Position numbers and translations under genes: made by a program
Part shown: in pieces, positions 14,147-28,150 of the stretch
How the letters are laid out: every line of letters begins with the position of its first letter
Position numbering within the stretch: the stretch's first letter is position 1
Assembly (NCBI GenBank): GCA_014338405.1
Contig: JTDE01000190.1
Span: forward strand, 122,504-186,503
Direction: 5' to 3'
Source: Paragonimus skrjabini miyazakii
Taxonomy: Eukaryota > Platyhelminthes > Trematoda > Plagiorchiida > Troglotrematidae
Length of the DNA stretch: 64,000 nt
Notes under the pieces: generated by a model
Seen by the model: the letters and a program-made list of their open reading frames with translations, nothing else
Databases searched by the model: none
Told to the model about the DNA's origin: nothing

Positions 14147-16330
14147 TTTTTGCGAGCGAACATACAGGTTTACGGTAAATCAATCTGTTGTCTTGTACTC
14201 AGCTTACACCTTCCATCAAAAAAAAAGTGTAACAGGTAACCTATAGATAACTATCACCACAGTTGTTTCAAGCTGTAAGTTATTAGATCGCTAAAAGCAT
14301 ACCACACCTTCCTTCAGTTTTAGAATGATTTTGCGCACCAACTATAGTCTTTAGTATTTCAGTAACCGTATAAATCTCTCCAAAAACTAAATCCGTTTTC
14401 TAAAAACTACGTAGTCAATATTTAACAGTAGGTATTAATTCCTTACAGTCTACGATAATAATGACACAAAGATTCTGATTTTTTTTTTAAAGACCACCTA
14501 ATGTATTCCAACAGCGTTATCAAAAAAGTGAAACTGTGTTTACAGGCATGTTTTACCCAATAACAAATTTAGGTTTTGCTTCTTAATAGAGATATATTCT
14601 TTTCAATTTCTACCTTGGTAGAGAGTCTATCTCTTGGTAACGTTTTTGCCAATTGGGACAATGGTATGACAAAAGAATGTTGCATAGTTTCAAGGCCATG
14701 CGGTAACTAAACAAAATATCAGCTGGATGAAACCTAAGCCGACAGCTTGTGAAGTGTATTTCTCCAACTCATGATGACATTTTCTCAGAAATTGCATACA
14801 TAGATGTACAAACCGAAACATTTCGAAAGACCAATTTCTCATAAAAGTGTGTTGAAGCGAAGTTGTTCATAAAATGTTGTCATATGCTTCACAAGGTTAC
14901 TTCAGAAACGTCTGACAAGCACATTACGTTTGTTTTTTCATTCTGCTGAAGTAAGTTTCATTTTTTTGGTTTACCAATCTAAAATAAAGATTAATTATAC
15001 GCTTATAAAGCGTTGCTATAGAACCTTAAACAAAATTGATGTGACAGAATTTACTGTCTGTTTTGCTAGTGCTGAGTATTTACTAAGTTCTTAAACATGC
15101 ACCAGTGATCTTCATACAAAACCGTGAACGTTAGAACACTTGTCAACTTCTAATTTTAACGGTAAGTTTATTTCGATGCAGCATGTTTGAGCGAACAGTG
15201 ATGTTCACCATCAGTACGAACTTAGAATTTCGATGAATATTTAATCTGGAAATTAGGCATAATAAAGAGCAGTCTTCAAAGTTGAATTGTGAGATATATG
15301 TGTTACTGATAAGTATGAGATATATGTTAGGAACACCATTTCTATGTCGGTTTAACCAGTGTATATTATCAGTGCAGAAGACAACAGTTTCCTTCCTGTT
15401 AACCGGAACACGAAATGTGATACGTTCTTTTGATCGGCGCAGAGTTCATGTGATTGCATGGCAAACTAACTGGTCACAATTCCCTTGTCTTGAAAATGTT
15501 AATGCGAGAGCACTGGTCAGCAAAACTTAGATTGTCCGGTTTCTTTTCTGGGTGAAAACAAAATGTTTGAAACAGTCAAACATGTAAAGTTGACTTTCTA
15601 TTATGTAGCACTTTAAACGTAATTGGAAGCTACAGTAAGCATATTGCCACAGATTGATTACCGTACAAACTGGATCGAATCTTCAAATGATCACTGTTTA
15701 GTTGCCTTGAATGTCCTGAAACTAAAAATAGCACAACGCATTAATTTTGTCAAATCGAAAACATTCTGTAATTTTTAATTGCACGGTTACCATTTGCAAC
15801 CGAACCCATCAATTGTACAAATTCCATACATTCCTTTTTGATACACTGAAAAAAATTTGTTTGGCCTTGACGACTTTTTCACTTGGCTTGCACTCCAGAT
15901 TACCATCAAAAAAACAACATAATAAGCCTAGATGATTTGGTCTTCAGTTATCTACTCGCACTCCGTGATCACATCCTAAATGGGCATACGAAAAGTAATC
16001 TTTGGTTCAGTTTAATGACCGGGTTCAAAGGGACAAAAAAAATGACAAGGCGGCACAGACACAAGCAATTCATAAAAATATACATTTATAAGTGTTTCCC
16101 TGTTCACTGCCTGATTATCTGTCTAATGTACAAACGGAACCATGAAAAATTAACTCCCGTTTGTTTTTGTATTTTTACCGTCAGAGTACAAGATGTTTGG
16201 GTGAAAGGAGTTGTGAGAAATAGGAAGGTTAATTAAAGTAACGAGAACGCAGATCTCAAAAACTTACTTCTTTGAAATATCCAGTTCTGGAAGTGTGATC
16301 AACATTAACTCACTTGCATTAATACATTAG

Positions 16331-16445
16331 CTCATCAGTAGTGCATATGGTTGTCCCCATCGGAGTTTGCACTCTGACCCTCGCGCTTATGAGACTAGCT
16401 TGTTAACCAAGACATCAGCAACTTCACAATAGGTACAACCGAATA
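16331..16445 (-). mobile_element. inverted partial hammerhead-SINE copy (left arm of a head-to-head pair)
   Basis: Its reverse complement matches the 16.69-16.82 kb part of the following plus-strand copy: GCACTACTGATGAGCT, the CGAGGGTCAGA...GCAAAC block and the GTTAACAAGCTAGTCTCA block. It sits only about 60-250 bases from its partner and points the opposite way. This is the arrangement also seen at 31.5, 44.6 and 58.4 kb. Confidence 0.6.
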
Positions 16446-16499
16446 ATTCAATTCAAACACCCAACCATAACCTTGTATGAATCGTGTTCAGTTTGCCTT

Positions 16500-16930
16500 G
16501 GTGTTCAATTCTGATGCAACCTGATTCCCCGACCCGTGTTTAGTTGGTTCAATGAAGATAGTAACTTCAACCTAACTGAGAAGTCCTCATAACGGGGTTA
16601 TCGATTGTTTAGAAGATAGTGGTTTTGCTCAGTCTCCTTTCGAAATGATTGGGCAACTTAAACACAATCCTACAAGGTTGTGGTCGATTGTTTAGATTTG
16701 ATTATCCGGCCATGCCTATTGTGAGATTGCTGGCGTTGTAGTTAACGCGCTAGTCTCACATGCACGAGGGTCAGAATGCAAACCCCGATGCGGACAAGGA
16801 TATGCACTACTGATGAGCTCTAATAAGATTAAAACTCGAGTCTAATGCTTTCTCTCGAAGTGGGCTAGCCGTAAGGCCAATCTGAATGCGAAGACTGCGG
16901 TCAAATGCGGGTGGTTTTCACTTTTCTAAC
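16500..16930 (+). mobile_element. hammerhead-SINE copy (diverged subfamily)
   Basis: Shares its whole length with the 4.2-4.65 kb copy, including TTAGTTGGTTCAATGAAG, TTCAACCTAACTGAGAAG, GGCGTTGTAGTTAACGCG, CGAGGGTCAGAATG and the hammerhead. It ends in the family 3' region (GGCTAGCCGTAAGGCC ... GCGGGTGGTTTTCA). The tRNA-like head is replaced by a different 5' segment compared with the 58.5 kb copy, so this is probably a separate subfamily. Confidence 0.65.
16804..16848 (+). ncRNA. hammerhead ribozyme motif, core mutated
   Basis: GCACTA, CTGATGA, stem II segment GCTCT-AATA-AGATT, then AAAA in place of GAAA, then ACTCGAGTC and TAATGC. The core A/G box is lost and stem II is weakened, so self-cleavage is unlikely. 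The GUC cleavage triplet and the outer stem (GCACTA / TAATGC, one mismatch) remain. Confidence 0.6.
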
Positions 16931-18478
16931 AAAACAAATCCATAAACCCTCACTAATGATTATATTACGCTGCACATCATACTTTGTAAGATAAATGAAT
17001 TTTGTTGATATCGCTAAATCACTTTTTCAGCCGGTGAGACGTTCTGAGATGGTAAGAGATGCTCTGGTTTGTGCACATCTAAATAAAACTGTTAAGCGCT
17101 ATAAGATTAGCATGATGACTAAGCTAAGACCCATCAGAGTTACGACACATCAAAGTCTTCTATCAAGCTATCGAATTTTGAATGTCCCGAGAATGCAATC
17201 ATTTTTGATAAACTAGATTGCCTCCAGTTTGAGATCGTTATCCACACGAAATTACATACTTACTCTGAAATCCAGTGTTTATTTTTGTTTACAAAACAAA
17301 TCAATGTTTAATTTTATTATTAATTTGAACCTTAAAATCTGTTTAAATATAATATTGAATACCGTATTGATTAGAGTATTTTGTCGTTTGTGTTTACAGT
17401 AGAACAGTACAGCAGAACTCTACTAAGTGTACTAGTACGGGTATATCTGTTCTTCTAATCAGATGCACTGTTTATTGTTTCTCCAGCGGACCGTCGGTAA
17501 TGTGTTAAAAATGTTACATGCAAATTTTGTATATTACTGGAATAAGGAGTTGCGTTCAACGTTTGTGTGTTCAGCGCTCAAGTCTCAATCCTATTTTCGT
17601 ATACATACAGAATTGTCCCTCACAACTTGACTATTGATGTGACGACTACTTTCCAGTTAACTCTCTGCATCACATATGGAAATCGGTGCTGGATTGTAGA
17701 TCGACTACTTTTATGCTATATATGACATTTATTTTGAAAACACAATACTGGCTCTATTCACCAACAACTCAATGATTGAATAATTTGGTTTAGGCGGGTA
17801 AAATAATCATATTGTCGACACTATCTAGTCAGAATTTGGTAAACTGACTGATTCACTTAACCTACGTCGAAACAACATTGTAGGCTGTCTACATCGAGAA
17901 GCTAGGGAAGACAACAATCAATAACTTAATGAGAAATTCGTCTATTCACTCTAACGATTGGATATTAAGTCAGTCTACAATAAAATCTTAAAAATGTTTT
18001 GTTTAAATGGAGTTTAAAGATTTTTTAATGTCACGATGATAATAACATAGGATTAGTTACTAAATTACCCATTCATTTTATTCATAGTTCCAAGATCTTG
18101 CCTGAAATAACATTAAGGATTTTTATATATCGATGCTCATAAACGGAATTGAGTACAAAATGAGTGTGAAAGTGTTGTGTTGTCGCGCTCATAAATGAAA
18201 CTATATTTGACACAACTTGGAATGTACGATCGAATCGAATGACAAACTTGACGTATGCGTCAAAACGGAAGGGTGGTACATAAGCTTATGACAAGAATTC
18301 TCGGAGATGAAAATATATTCATGAAAAGTTATTTACTGCAGCCAAAGGAAGACAAAACGGACCCAATGTAACATGGTCCAATCCCCAAAAATAACTTGTT
18401 TTGAGATAATTATTTTCACAAAAACGTTTGGAAACCCTTATGTCATGTTCCGATATTTTCCATTTTCTCCCGGATCAG

Positions 18479-18808
18479 TTTATTATCCTCGACTCGCTTT
18501 GGTCACTTCCACCAAAACTGCTGACCCTGAAGCAAACAAGGAAATTCAATTCAAATGTGTTGCTATCAGCTGTGGTCCGAACCTATTCACACACCTAGAA
18601 AGTTTGGTTCATCGACTACCGGCAAACTCATGTACTCGCCACGGACGCATCGTAAATTGTGTAAATATGCAGCTGGTCAGGTTACATCAAACCACTCCTG
18701 AACTTGAGGATGGGCCTGTGCCTGATACAGTTCTTGTAACAGACGGTCACGTGGTTCCGGAGGTGGAAAAAATAATGACTGGATTGAAAGTACAAGAATC
18801 TTCTGACA
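18479..18808 (+). CDS. exon: integrin alpha-like thigh domain
   Basis: Seen: a long coding stretch after the acceptor TTCTCCCGGATCAG. It encodes about 110 residues that include YPRLALVTSTKTAD, then IQFKCVAISC, then LFTHLESLVHRL, then a C...C pair around RHGRIVNC, and TVLVTDGHVVPEVEKIM. Family knowledge: integrin thigh domains continue with a PRA(L/F) strand, a cysteine-bearing strand, and a D-x-L-x-P-I / L strand pair leading to the genu. The order here is compatible. The donor is uncertain. I chose A|GTGACT at 18809 because it gives phase 1, which fits both neighbouring exons; a weak AA|GTTTAC at 18840 would not fit. The frame runs on to a TGA at 18865-18867 and there is an AATAAA at 18969, so an alternative terminal exon is possible. 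The 3' end is the least certain part. Confidence 0.5.
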
Positions 18809-21800
18809 GTGACTTGATTGTCAACATACCAAGAAGCAAGTTTACCATTTGCCGTCTACAGTATTGAGTCATTACTAATTAACGTTTGTGACTTATTTGG
18901 CATTCTTATACTTGGTTCAAACTAAACGAATGGCAATCATTGCCACTTATTTCGAGCCGGGTTACTGCAATAAAATAACAAGTAGTTGAAAGCACATCAT
19001 TAAAGTTCCGAGCTTGTCTATATTAACATTCACTATCTGCTAGTAAATGCAATGAATTTGGTTCACCTCCGTTTAATGGAACCCTAATAGAAAAATTCAA
19101 ATGTTGCAGGTTTAAGGCATAGTGCTTAGCAAGTCATAGCATTTAAAACACCACTAAATTTCCTGAAAATTATTTAAAACACAATAAGATGGTGGATAGA
19201 AAAAGGACGTCTGTGTAAATGTGTCTAAACTGCTGGTCAAATGAACGGCATACAAATTAGAGTAGGTTGTATTTGCGGGATGAGGGTTGAACTGACTTTT
19301 TCAAAGCAATTTTGTCATGGAACACTTCGCTGTTTACGTAAAGCTCGGTAAAATCTAGCCTTTTCGGAAATGTTGCTTCTGATAAGTGATCGAATCCGCT
19401 AAGTACTTTGCGTTTAAACAAGCTTTACGAGGTTGACCAAAACACATCAGCCGTTACTTGGGTTGTCCTCGTCAGATAACGTTGGTTCTTGCAGTCCATT
19501 ACTGAACAGACGTTCCACAGTAAGTTCACTGAGTGTTTCACACAAGGTTTTACTGCAGTCGAATCTGGTTCACTGCACAAAAATTATCCAAGCCTTTACA
19601 GCCACGATGTCAATGTTGTTGGAGAAAGATATATCAAATGACGCGCTGGCCATCATCCATTTCTGAAATTAAACTAAGTCGCGATATTTACACTTGGAAG
19701 TATCGTAAAATTTCCGCGATGCAACCAGTATCATAAACTTATTGATAAGACTCTAAATGACCTACGTATAGCTAATTGAAATCAAGTGAACGAATCGTTT
19801 TATTCGTTGAGCACATGCTAACCCTACAATAGAATATGCACGCCTTATCTGTGTGTTATTTGAGGTAAAAAAGAAACGCTCTTAATTTCCGTACATGTTT
19901 CTTACAAAAAAGCCTTTTCAAAACTTTTGTCCTCCGTTCATCTTCTTCTTGAAGATGTCAGGGCTTGCTGTACAGTCCGAGAATCTTAACAACCCAAAAT
20001 TTTTTTAATCTTTCGCACATGTTGGAATAGTCTTATTGAAACCTGGCGCGTCAACTTTTCTATGAAAATGGTTCCGTGGAACTCTAAAGAACTGTAGTCC
20101 TAGTATTAAAGCAATGTGTATTACGTGTGAATGAATTTGTGTGATGATCCTCGGCAATATATTATACTAAAATGGAATTAGACAGAGGTAATAGATGAAT
20201 TATATATTTCGTGTCATTGAATACAGTTGTCAGCAAACGATCTTGTGTCAGACAGATTAGAATTAAAGTCGATGTATAAACAAAGAGTTTCAGGATTATG
20301 ATTTGAAAAATTCAGTAACTCCATGGGGGCAAGCAAAACACGTCGGATAATAGAACGTATCAAACAAACCAGGCTAATGGGCCTTTTATCAGCGAATCTT
20401 AGCGTGCAGCAAATGAAGTAGTAAACCTTCACTTTACAGGAGTGCTTCCGATCACGAAACTATCTGAATAATCTATCTGCTCTTCCCCATGACTGCGGTG
20501 GTCTTCGTCTAAAGACGTCAACTCGTCACGCTGTCACTCTATACTCCGATAAAATGTTTCAGACTGGATACGTACGAAGACTGGTCAAGAATTGAGCGGG
20601 GGTCAGACAGCTCACTTGGTGTTGTGGCTTCGGCGAATTATTTTTAAGGTGATCATTCCGATCAGCCAGTTGGAGTATTGATGAAAGGTGATAGGTTGGC
20701 ACAGAACCAGGTGTATAGGTACTTTGTAACTCTTGACCTCGAGGGCATATGGAGACTTGTGGTTTAAGCAGCACATTTGAACAGAATAGCGAACTAAACA
20801 GTGTAGCCCTCATTGTCACTGCTAGCTTTACCTTCCCACTAACATCAGTGTGTTTTTAGTGATGTGGGAAAGCTTCAGATATCAAGTAGAACCGGATGGT
20901 ATACAAATGAATCGCACATAGTCGAAAGGCTTCCACGGCGAACTGTCTCAAACATCACATAAATCAACTTAATTACCGAATTACCGTTCTAGATAAACGA
21001 ATCACATTTCGGATATTGTCATCCCCACATCCTACTTATGAGAAGACTTGCTCAGTATCTTATTTATGCGCAAAATAGTCAACTAAAGTTTATCAATTGT
21101 TTTGTGGTCCCTTTAAGGCGTAGCTGGTTTTTGTTATCTGAATTTGCACATCATGGAGATTTTCTTGGGTTTTCCATGCTTCTTAACACTGTGCACCACA
21201 AAATAAAGTTTTCTGTCATCAAATCTTTTGAGTAAAGAGGGATAGCAACATCTGAAGCTGGGAATCCGAATAAATTAAATAACAGTAGTTCTCGTATGGG
21301 TTCAATGGCAAACTGCTGTTCATACAGTACATTATCTTGATCTTGTAATGGATATTCAAGAGACTTGAGCGAAACATTTGGGACATGAAAACTGGTAGGT
21401 GTATGCAGTTCGTATTGGCTTGTCAGTTACAAGTTTAAAATAACTCGATTCGAGCTTTTATATCGAACACCTAGGGGTTGGTGATGGATAGTCAGTCGGT
21501 GGGTTAGGAAAGGTCATCAAGTACGGGGCAGGATCAAACCCGAGAGAGTCTTCCAAACTCACAAGGCTTCAGTCCATTAATTGCTACAGCCTCGGCAAGC
21601 AACAAATTTATATTACATAAGACTTCCGTATTCCCATATCAAAATACAAAGAGAGAGGATACGTCAGCAAACAAAAACCGGGGTTGCCAGTGACATTCGA
21701 TCAGACTGGCATAATCAGGCTCTCACTTACGCATGAAATGACTAATCCTGCACGTGGTCAAGTCAATGTATGTCTGTGTTTAATTACATCGCTGGGTTTG

Positions 21801-24800
21801 CCCGGTGGAGTTGATGACAAAACACAATCTGCTTTGGGAAGCCGTTGGCTCGCGGCTTATCAAAAACAGTGGAAGTTGGAGAACATATTTATTGACCACT
21901 GACAATAAAACTGTACTTCTGTGAATAACACATTTTAAAAGAGGATGAATTCATATGTCTCCGTTGTAATGTTCAGTTTTGCGTCGTTTTACCACGGCCA
22001 AATAGAATCGTTTTGTCTCTAAGCATAATTTAGGTGAGTCTGCTAACGAGGCACATTGCGACAATCCTCAAGTGGCACGATGATTCCATTCTGAGGATCC
22101 TACACGTTTGACCCTTATGACAGAGATGATCCACAAAGGAAACAATGTATTGGACGGTGAACTATATTAAGTGTGTAACATACAAGCCAGCCGAGTTTAC
22201 TCTGATTGTCCGTTACACTTGTGGATTAACATTAGGACAACGTGGATACACCGGGAGATAGCGACCTTCCGAAGTAGGGGTTCCAGTAACCGTCCTGTAA
22301 AAGAAAGGAACACAAAAATACATGAGCCAAAGGTTCAGTAAACCATGCCCAAAACTTACAAACGAAAACTAAGACAACGTCAACAACACAGCAGCACGCT
22401 GCCACACAATTCATATTCAACCTACGCGCGCCTGCTGGTTTCGGTCGCACACTACAAGTGACAAGTCGTTTCATAAAGTCAAATATTTAGAGTCAAACTA
22501 TCGCAATTCAATTTACACCTTCCTACAACAACGTTTGAAAGCTTAGCTGTCAGTCATGCAAAATGGTTGCAGAATGCCTCTTCGATCCTGTAGTCTCACC
22601 TTGTGTGAGATTTCAGGCATGTGTAATGATTTGATTCTATCAGTTTGTTTGAAGGTTACTAGAAAACACTGATATTTTTACCGTTTGTCTTGTCTTTACT
22701 GTGTACCTGGGAACTTATGAATCGTTTGCTCGGTCGATCGATTTAAAGGATCTAGACTATTGGGTAAACAATTGCGAATGCTATGCAGTGTCCCGAAAAC
22801 TTGACATGTTTTAATTTTACAAACATCCATTTTATCTCTCTTGCTGGAACGATACTCATTCAGTCCATTATTTGGTGAAAAAATCGGTTCGTTGCATCCA
22901 GTCACAAACAATTTTTAGTAGACAACTACTATGCACCAGATAGGTTTGACAAAACGCAGTGATTAAATCGCTAAATCTAATCTTCAATAAACCATTGTTA
23001 CTTGTTTTTGTTCGTTTCGCCCTGACAGCTCTGTTTCATATATATCGCTATGTAATTAGCCTGATGATGAATAACCGAAAACGAGCTTGTTCGCTACACT
23101 ATTGTTTTCTGATGACTACCCTTGGAATTTTTAACCATCTACAACCATATTGCATTTACTTATAACCGTGTTTCAATGATGCATGGAAAGTCACACATAT
23201 AATCTCAATATACACAAGTGCATGGATGGTGAGTTATCGTCCACCGTTCGTATTCTAGCCATTATGGAACTATTGTGGGCGACTTCACTTATAATGAGTT
23301 GGGACGGATATGAACAATGGAGTGACTGATGCGCTCAATTTTGACTGTATCGCCAATAAAATTGTGTACGTTTTCTAGCTTACTTCCGGATAAATCAGCG
23401 TTTATCTTTTGACTTTGATGATTTAACAAACTTAGTTAACTCTGGTAGGCTAATAGAATGTTCCCCCAGTCCAGTAGACGTCAGAAAAGGAGAGTCGGGT
23501 TTTCATTGTATGACCTTATCAAGCATACCGTAGCTTACGCACCACTGAAGTTTAAAATAAGAATACACGTATAGTGAGTTCAGTATTTCTAACAGATAGT
23601 GTGGTGAGAGAGAGAGAGATGAAGTGAATCCCACTTACCCGACTTTCATCACCTTCAGCATCAATGAGTACATGTTTTCAAGTTGTACTTTTCAAAATTT
23701 CAAAAATGAAACAACCACTACGCTGCATACTTGACAGATCTAGTCACTAATCTGCCGGGGCCAGCTACGCATCTTCACCACATAGCACCAAATCCAAAAT
23801 AGAATTTGACTTTTTGCGTATGTCCAAATTTGGATCTTATTGTGAATCACATACGTAGGTGCGATAGTGTAGCGTTCCTAAAATCATGCATCCCAGTGTA
23901 AACGGGTAAAAACATGTTCAACGGTTTTGGAAAGTTGTCCGATATCTAGCGAGCTGCCAGCAAAGTTGTCGCCGACACACTTTAACTGGCAGTCTGTTAC
24001 ATTCATCAACCTGAGTTGTCATATCCTAAATTTCATGTAAAGCGTCTACCGAACGTCCTGAGTCGTTAGCTACTAATACATACATTAGTGTTTTAGTCGG
24101 TTCACTAGAGAATGATGTATGCTCTGCGCCGAATCCTAGCATGTCCATTCATTGGACCGTGTGCTTTTATCAATGTGGTCTTTGTTCTAAACGTGAGTGG
24201 ACGAGTTAACCACCGTTGTTTCAGACACATCAATAACCACGCATCGTGGATGAACAGAGAGTAGGAGCTGAAGGGAATCTACTGCTAACAGATCACCATG
24301 TTTGAGATATCATCCGGACATAAGAGACGCATGTTCTTGCACGTGAAACGAGAACTACCCGATCCCGCTCCCTATCATACACCACAATTGACAAAACGTA
24401 GACTAGATTAAAAAAGGCAACGTTTCGCTTACTTTTTGTAATCGCAAAGGTTAACATTAGAAGGGCCAAAATAAGAACTACTTTCTACATACCACATTGA
24501 AAAAGTTGACATTCCTCTAACTATTGCTGGTGAGAATGTCAAGTAGCAAACACAACAATATGTACCGTGGACTTTTTAAGAACTAACCAATAAAGAAACG
24601 TTTTGCCTAGTATGCTCCCCAGCTACTTCCTGCACATTTGTAGGGTGACATTTATGTAACATACCATTGTGGTACTACTTAGCTAGTGATAATTGGTGAG
24701 GATTCATTAAAGGATGCGACAACATTTTTCACTGAATAACCAGCTAATACAAATGCAATAAGAATCAAATGTAAACTATACCATATAACGTCATTGTTTG

Positions 24801-27800
24801 GGTACCATACCTGCGGCTAACAAGGAGATTTATGGATTCTAAACGCCAGTTTTTGATGCGTAGTTGGCGAGAGTGGAGCAATTCTGCCAACGATTCAGAT
24901 GGCAGTTTTATCGCCTGCCAGGATTGACATGTTGGCTACGTGATAACGTGAAGCCGTCTATCACCTTCGCCATTAACAGTCTTACGCACGTGAGAATAGC
25001 AAAGCGTGTTTATATGTAGCCGAGGTTTTACAATCGACCTATTTTGTAGAGTTCTATTACAAGTACTCTTGATAAACTATTGTTCAATTTTCTCCGGATA
25101 AAAAAGTGTATGAATTATTCCTTTATTCGGAGTTGTTTTTCGACTTTGATGTTTGAGCACACAATCTTCTGAAACAATTAGAAAGCTTCTGATGAGGTTT
25201 GGTCACAGATTACGTAATTCCAACGCGTCAGTAGTCGACCAAATACCAAATAACACATTACGCACCGTGGTTTTAAATGACCCAGCCACTGCAGTAGACG
25301 AAATTGATTTTTGGTTGAGTTTACCGATTTGTTCATTCTCACCAGGGTTTGTACTTTACCCAGGTCTGATCTATCCAATAACACATACGGACCTCAAACC
25401 AGTTTCGTAAAAAGAACGAGGTGACCATTTTTGGCGCACACATTTTTGTAATATAGATGGTTACGGACTGAGACACTAAATGTTGCTGGAAATATAATGA
25501 GAAAATGTGATTGAATTGTCCACCAAGTTGTTCCAGCACTACGAGTAGGAGTAGAAAGTGCTCAGTTTCGATTGATCTCGAGTTTCCGACGATCACGAAG
25601 TTCCCGTTTATACGTCCACAGTCAGTTTTTCTACGCTATTCGTGAGGTGCACGGCCCAATAATTTAGGCCAACATGGTGAAAGTGGATGGCAATATTTCG
25701 GGGCTGTATGCACGGGAAAGAAGTAATTTTAGAACAGTTTTAAAGCAACCGATTTATTCAGAAGAAGGAGCTAATCTTAGATTGTTTTTGGGTTTACATT
25801 GTTGCTTGTTTAAGGTATACTTTTGCAGTATCACTTTTCTTAAAGAACACATGCCAAATTTTTGTTCATTCAACAAAAAAAACAAATTCCTCCAATTTAA
25901 TGAAAAAATTGCGCTCAAAACCAAATATGATTAGACTGCTTGTAATAAAAGCTACCTGATGGATAAAACTTCATTAAATATGTACCAGTTCACTCGAAAG
26001 TAATTGTGAGTACTGTTGGGCAGATTGCACTTTTTTCTGAAAGCCAGACGAGCAAGATCACGTGCTCACGTCAGGTGGACAACTAGTGGATGCATCACGT
26101 TTTCAACCAGTCTAGTTGAAAGCAGGTTTTTTCTACATTTTCATTTACACAACTAAAGCACTACTTAGTGCCTTTTCGTCCATCAGTGGAAGTAGTTTTT
26201 GTATCCTGTAATAGATTGATCCAAATATGTTTCAGTTTTTGTTCATTATGACCTACCTAACCTCACATGGTATTAGCTACCCGATTGTATTCCGCACGTT
26301 AAACGTAATTTATGCATTTATTTTATATCGTTATGTATTTTTGTTAAATGAATAACTTTCTACTTATTTGTGAACAAAAAATAACTTTTCAACCGTAAAC
26401 ATTAAGCCAACAACCAGAATAGGACAAGTGCATTCTAAGTGTGGTTGTTTCAACAGCAAGGAATGCTTGATACGGTGAAAGTATGTAGAGAAGGAATCGT
26501 TCTGACTCTTGATTCTTTGAATGCTATGCATTGTCCCGTGTTCCTAGTGTTAAATATTAGGCCAACTTGACCTACTGAATGTCCATTTTCGGTGTACTCT
26601 GAGAAGAAGGCAAGCTAAACCAACATCCACTGATCACCCCCTGTTGTAAGTGATCGATAAATCTGTCAATTGTTCATCAAGTGTCCAGAAATTATACTGT
26701 CAATGTGAGTTCTTCTTTGTAAAATCGTATAAACCGATTATAAAATCAACAATATCTTATGTCAATAATCCATATCCGGGCAAGAGTACATTGTAAGACG
26801 GAAATGAACGTTTCTACTTCACTTCAATACTTATTACGAAAGACGTTTAAAAGTGTATACGCCACTACTAAGAACTCCATAAAAAATTGTCTTATTTAAC
26901 CAGTGAATGGGCGGAGATTATCTAAAGTGACCTTTTCGTCTGTTCTGGTCACAAAAGAGCATCTCACTAATTTATACATCAAAAAAGGCTTCGATTACTC
27001 AAGAAAGTATAACCGTACAGTTTAAACTGCCTACAGAAGAAGACATCAGGGATAACAGGTTAATGATATTGAACTTGAGTTCCGTACAGTTTTTGTGTGA
27101 GTAACTGTTTCAACTTCCTTGTTCGAATCCAAATCCTCGTGTACATTTACCCAAAAGTACATATCACCCGCGTTAAGGAAAATCTTGATCTAGAACGGCT
27201 GCGAAACTGTTCAATTGCAGCAATCGTTTCCATAACCACGTTGGCACAAAAAATATATTTTTATACTTTGTTTGTCTCAGAATGATTTGGGCTGGTGATG
27301 AAATATCTTATAATATACTAGAAAAAGTAAGTCAAGAGGAATTCTATTCATTTTTAGACATAATGGCCGAGATATAAGACAACTAAACAATTCCCCTTAA
27401 TTGTTCTAATGTTTAATGAACAGATTTTTTTTGTTAGTTTCATATATGGTACGACAAATAATATATTTATCGACCTGAAGATGCCATTCACAGGAATCCT
27501 TCTCCCATACTCATAAGTGCAAGTCAGTAAACTCTCACCACACTTTTAACAATGTCTAAGTGGCTTGTCAAAGAAAGATCATTAATTTCTAACATGCCAA
27601 ACTTTCAGTTATGCATTATCACAGGGTTTGATGAATACCACGGTCACGTCTCTGACCAAAAACTTATGAAAAAAGATCACTGATGTATACCCCCTCGGTA
27701 ATTTTTCTTAAACAACGTTACAGTGAACATTGGAAACAGTTCTGCATAAATCAGTTTCTGTAGGGTTGGGGTTATTATATCACTTGATTTCGGTCGATCA

Positions 27801-28049
27801 GTGTAACCAACGCACAGTCATCTTAAAATTTCGCCGCACGGTTCTATGCCTGATCAGAAGTAACTGTATCTTGATTGGACTGTCAAAATAATCGGAGTCA
27901 AAGTATTTTATTGCACAGCCGTTACCACAAATGGCTTGCGCTACATTGCCTGCGGTTCCATAAGTACGGCCTACATCAAGTGAAACTCCGAAAGAACCTT
28001 AACAGAAAACGAGTAAGCAGTGTGGAAGTCCACCCATTGACATTGATCA

Positions 28050-28150
28050 ACCAGGTTGACAAGATCATGTATTTAATCTATGTTTCAACCACTTCGGGTG
28101 GCCTTCTTCAGCAGCTTTATAGTCGAACTCACATCAATGTTAATGTGATT
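28050..28150 (+). repeat. foldback-family fragment
   Basis: Contains TTTCAACCACTTCGGGTGG followed by CCTTCTTCAGCAG and a GTCGAACTCACATCAATGTT segment. This matches one arm and the centre of the foldback elements at 40.7 and 52.3 kb. Only one arm is recognisable. The copy is embedded in an otherwise meaningless open frame. Confidence 0.55.

Larger units (their letters stand above)
1894..18478 (+). other. intron 1 of the integrin-like gene (about 16.6 kb)
   Basis: Runs from the GTAAGT donor at 1894 to the acceptor CTCCCGGATCAG at 18478. It contains a decayed hammerhead SINE (about 4190-4650), LINE and tRNA-like fragments (10731-11360), a 100-N gap (14047-14146) and a head-to-head SINE pair (16331-16930). 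Elsewhere, including 4.7-10.7, 11.4-14.0 and 14.2-16.3 kb, I see only AT-rich sequence with short reading frames lacking splice context or domain features. A patch at about 3545-3650 reads like coding sequence on the plus strand (contains IAWDDSGFVPDHLVAFVM) but has no credible splice sites. It may be a decayed gene or element remnant. Confidence 0.5.

Noticed and set aside
18479..18974. Terminal exon with stop at 18865-18867 and AATAAA at 18969
   Set aside because: The thigh-like content calls for downstream exons, and in-phase exons follow. Alternative termination remains possible but is not the main model.
22232..22474. Minus-strand exon after a good acceptor (CTTTCTTTTACAG, reading to DGYWNPYFGR)
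   Set aside because: No supported donor, start or family, and nothing else coding on that strand nearby.
25178..25384. Minus-strand frame with RLLQWLGHL resembling the LINE tail
   Set aside because: Only one short motif agrees, and the neighbouring LINE-tail blocks are absent.
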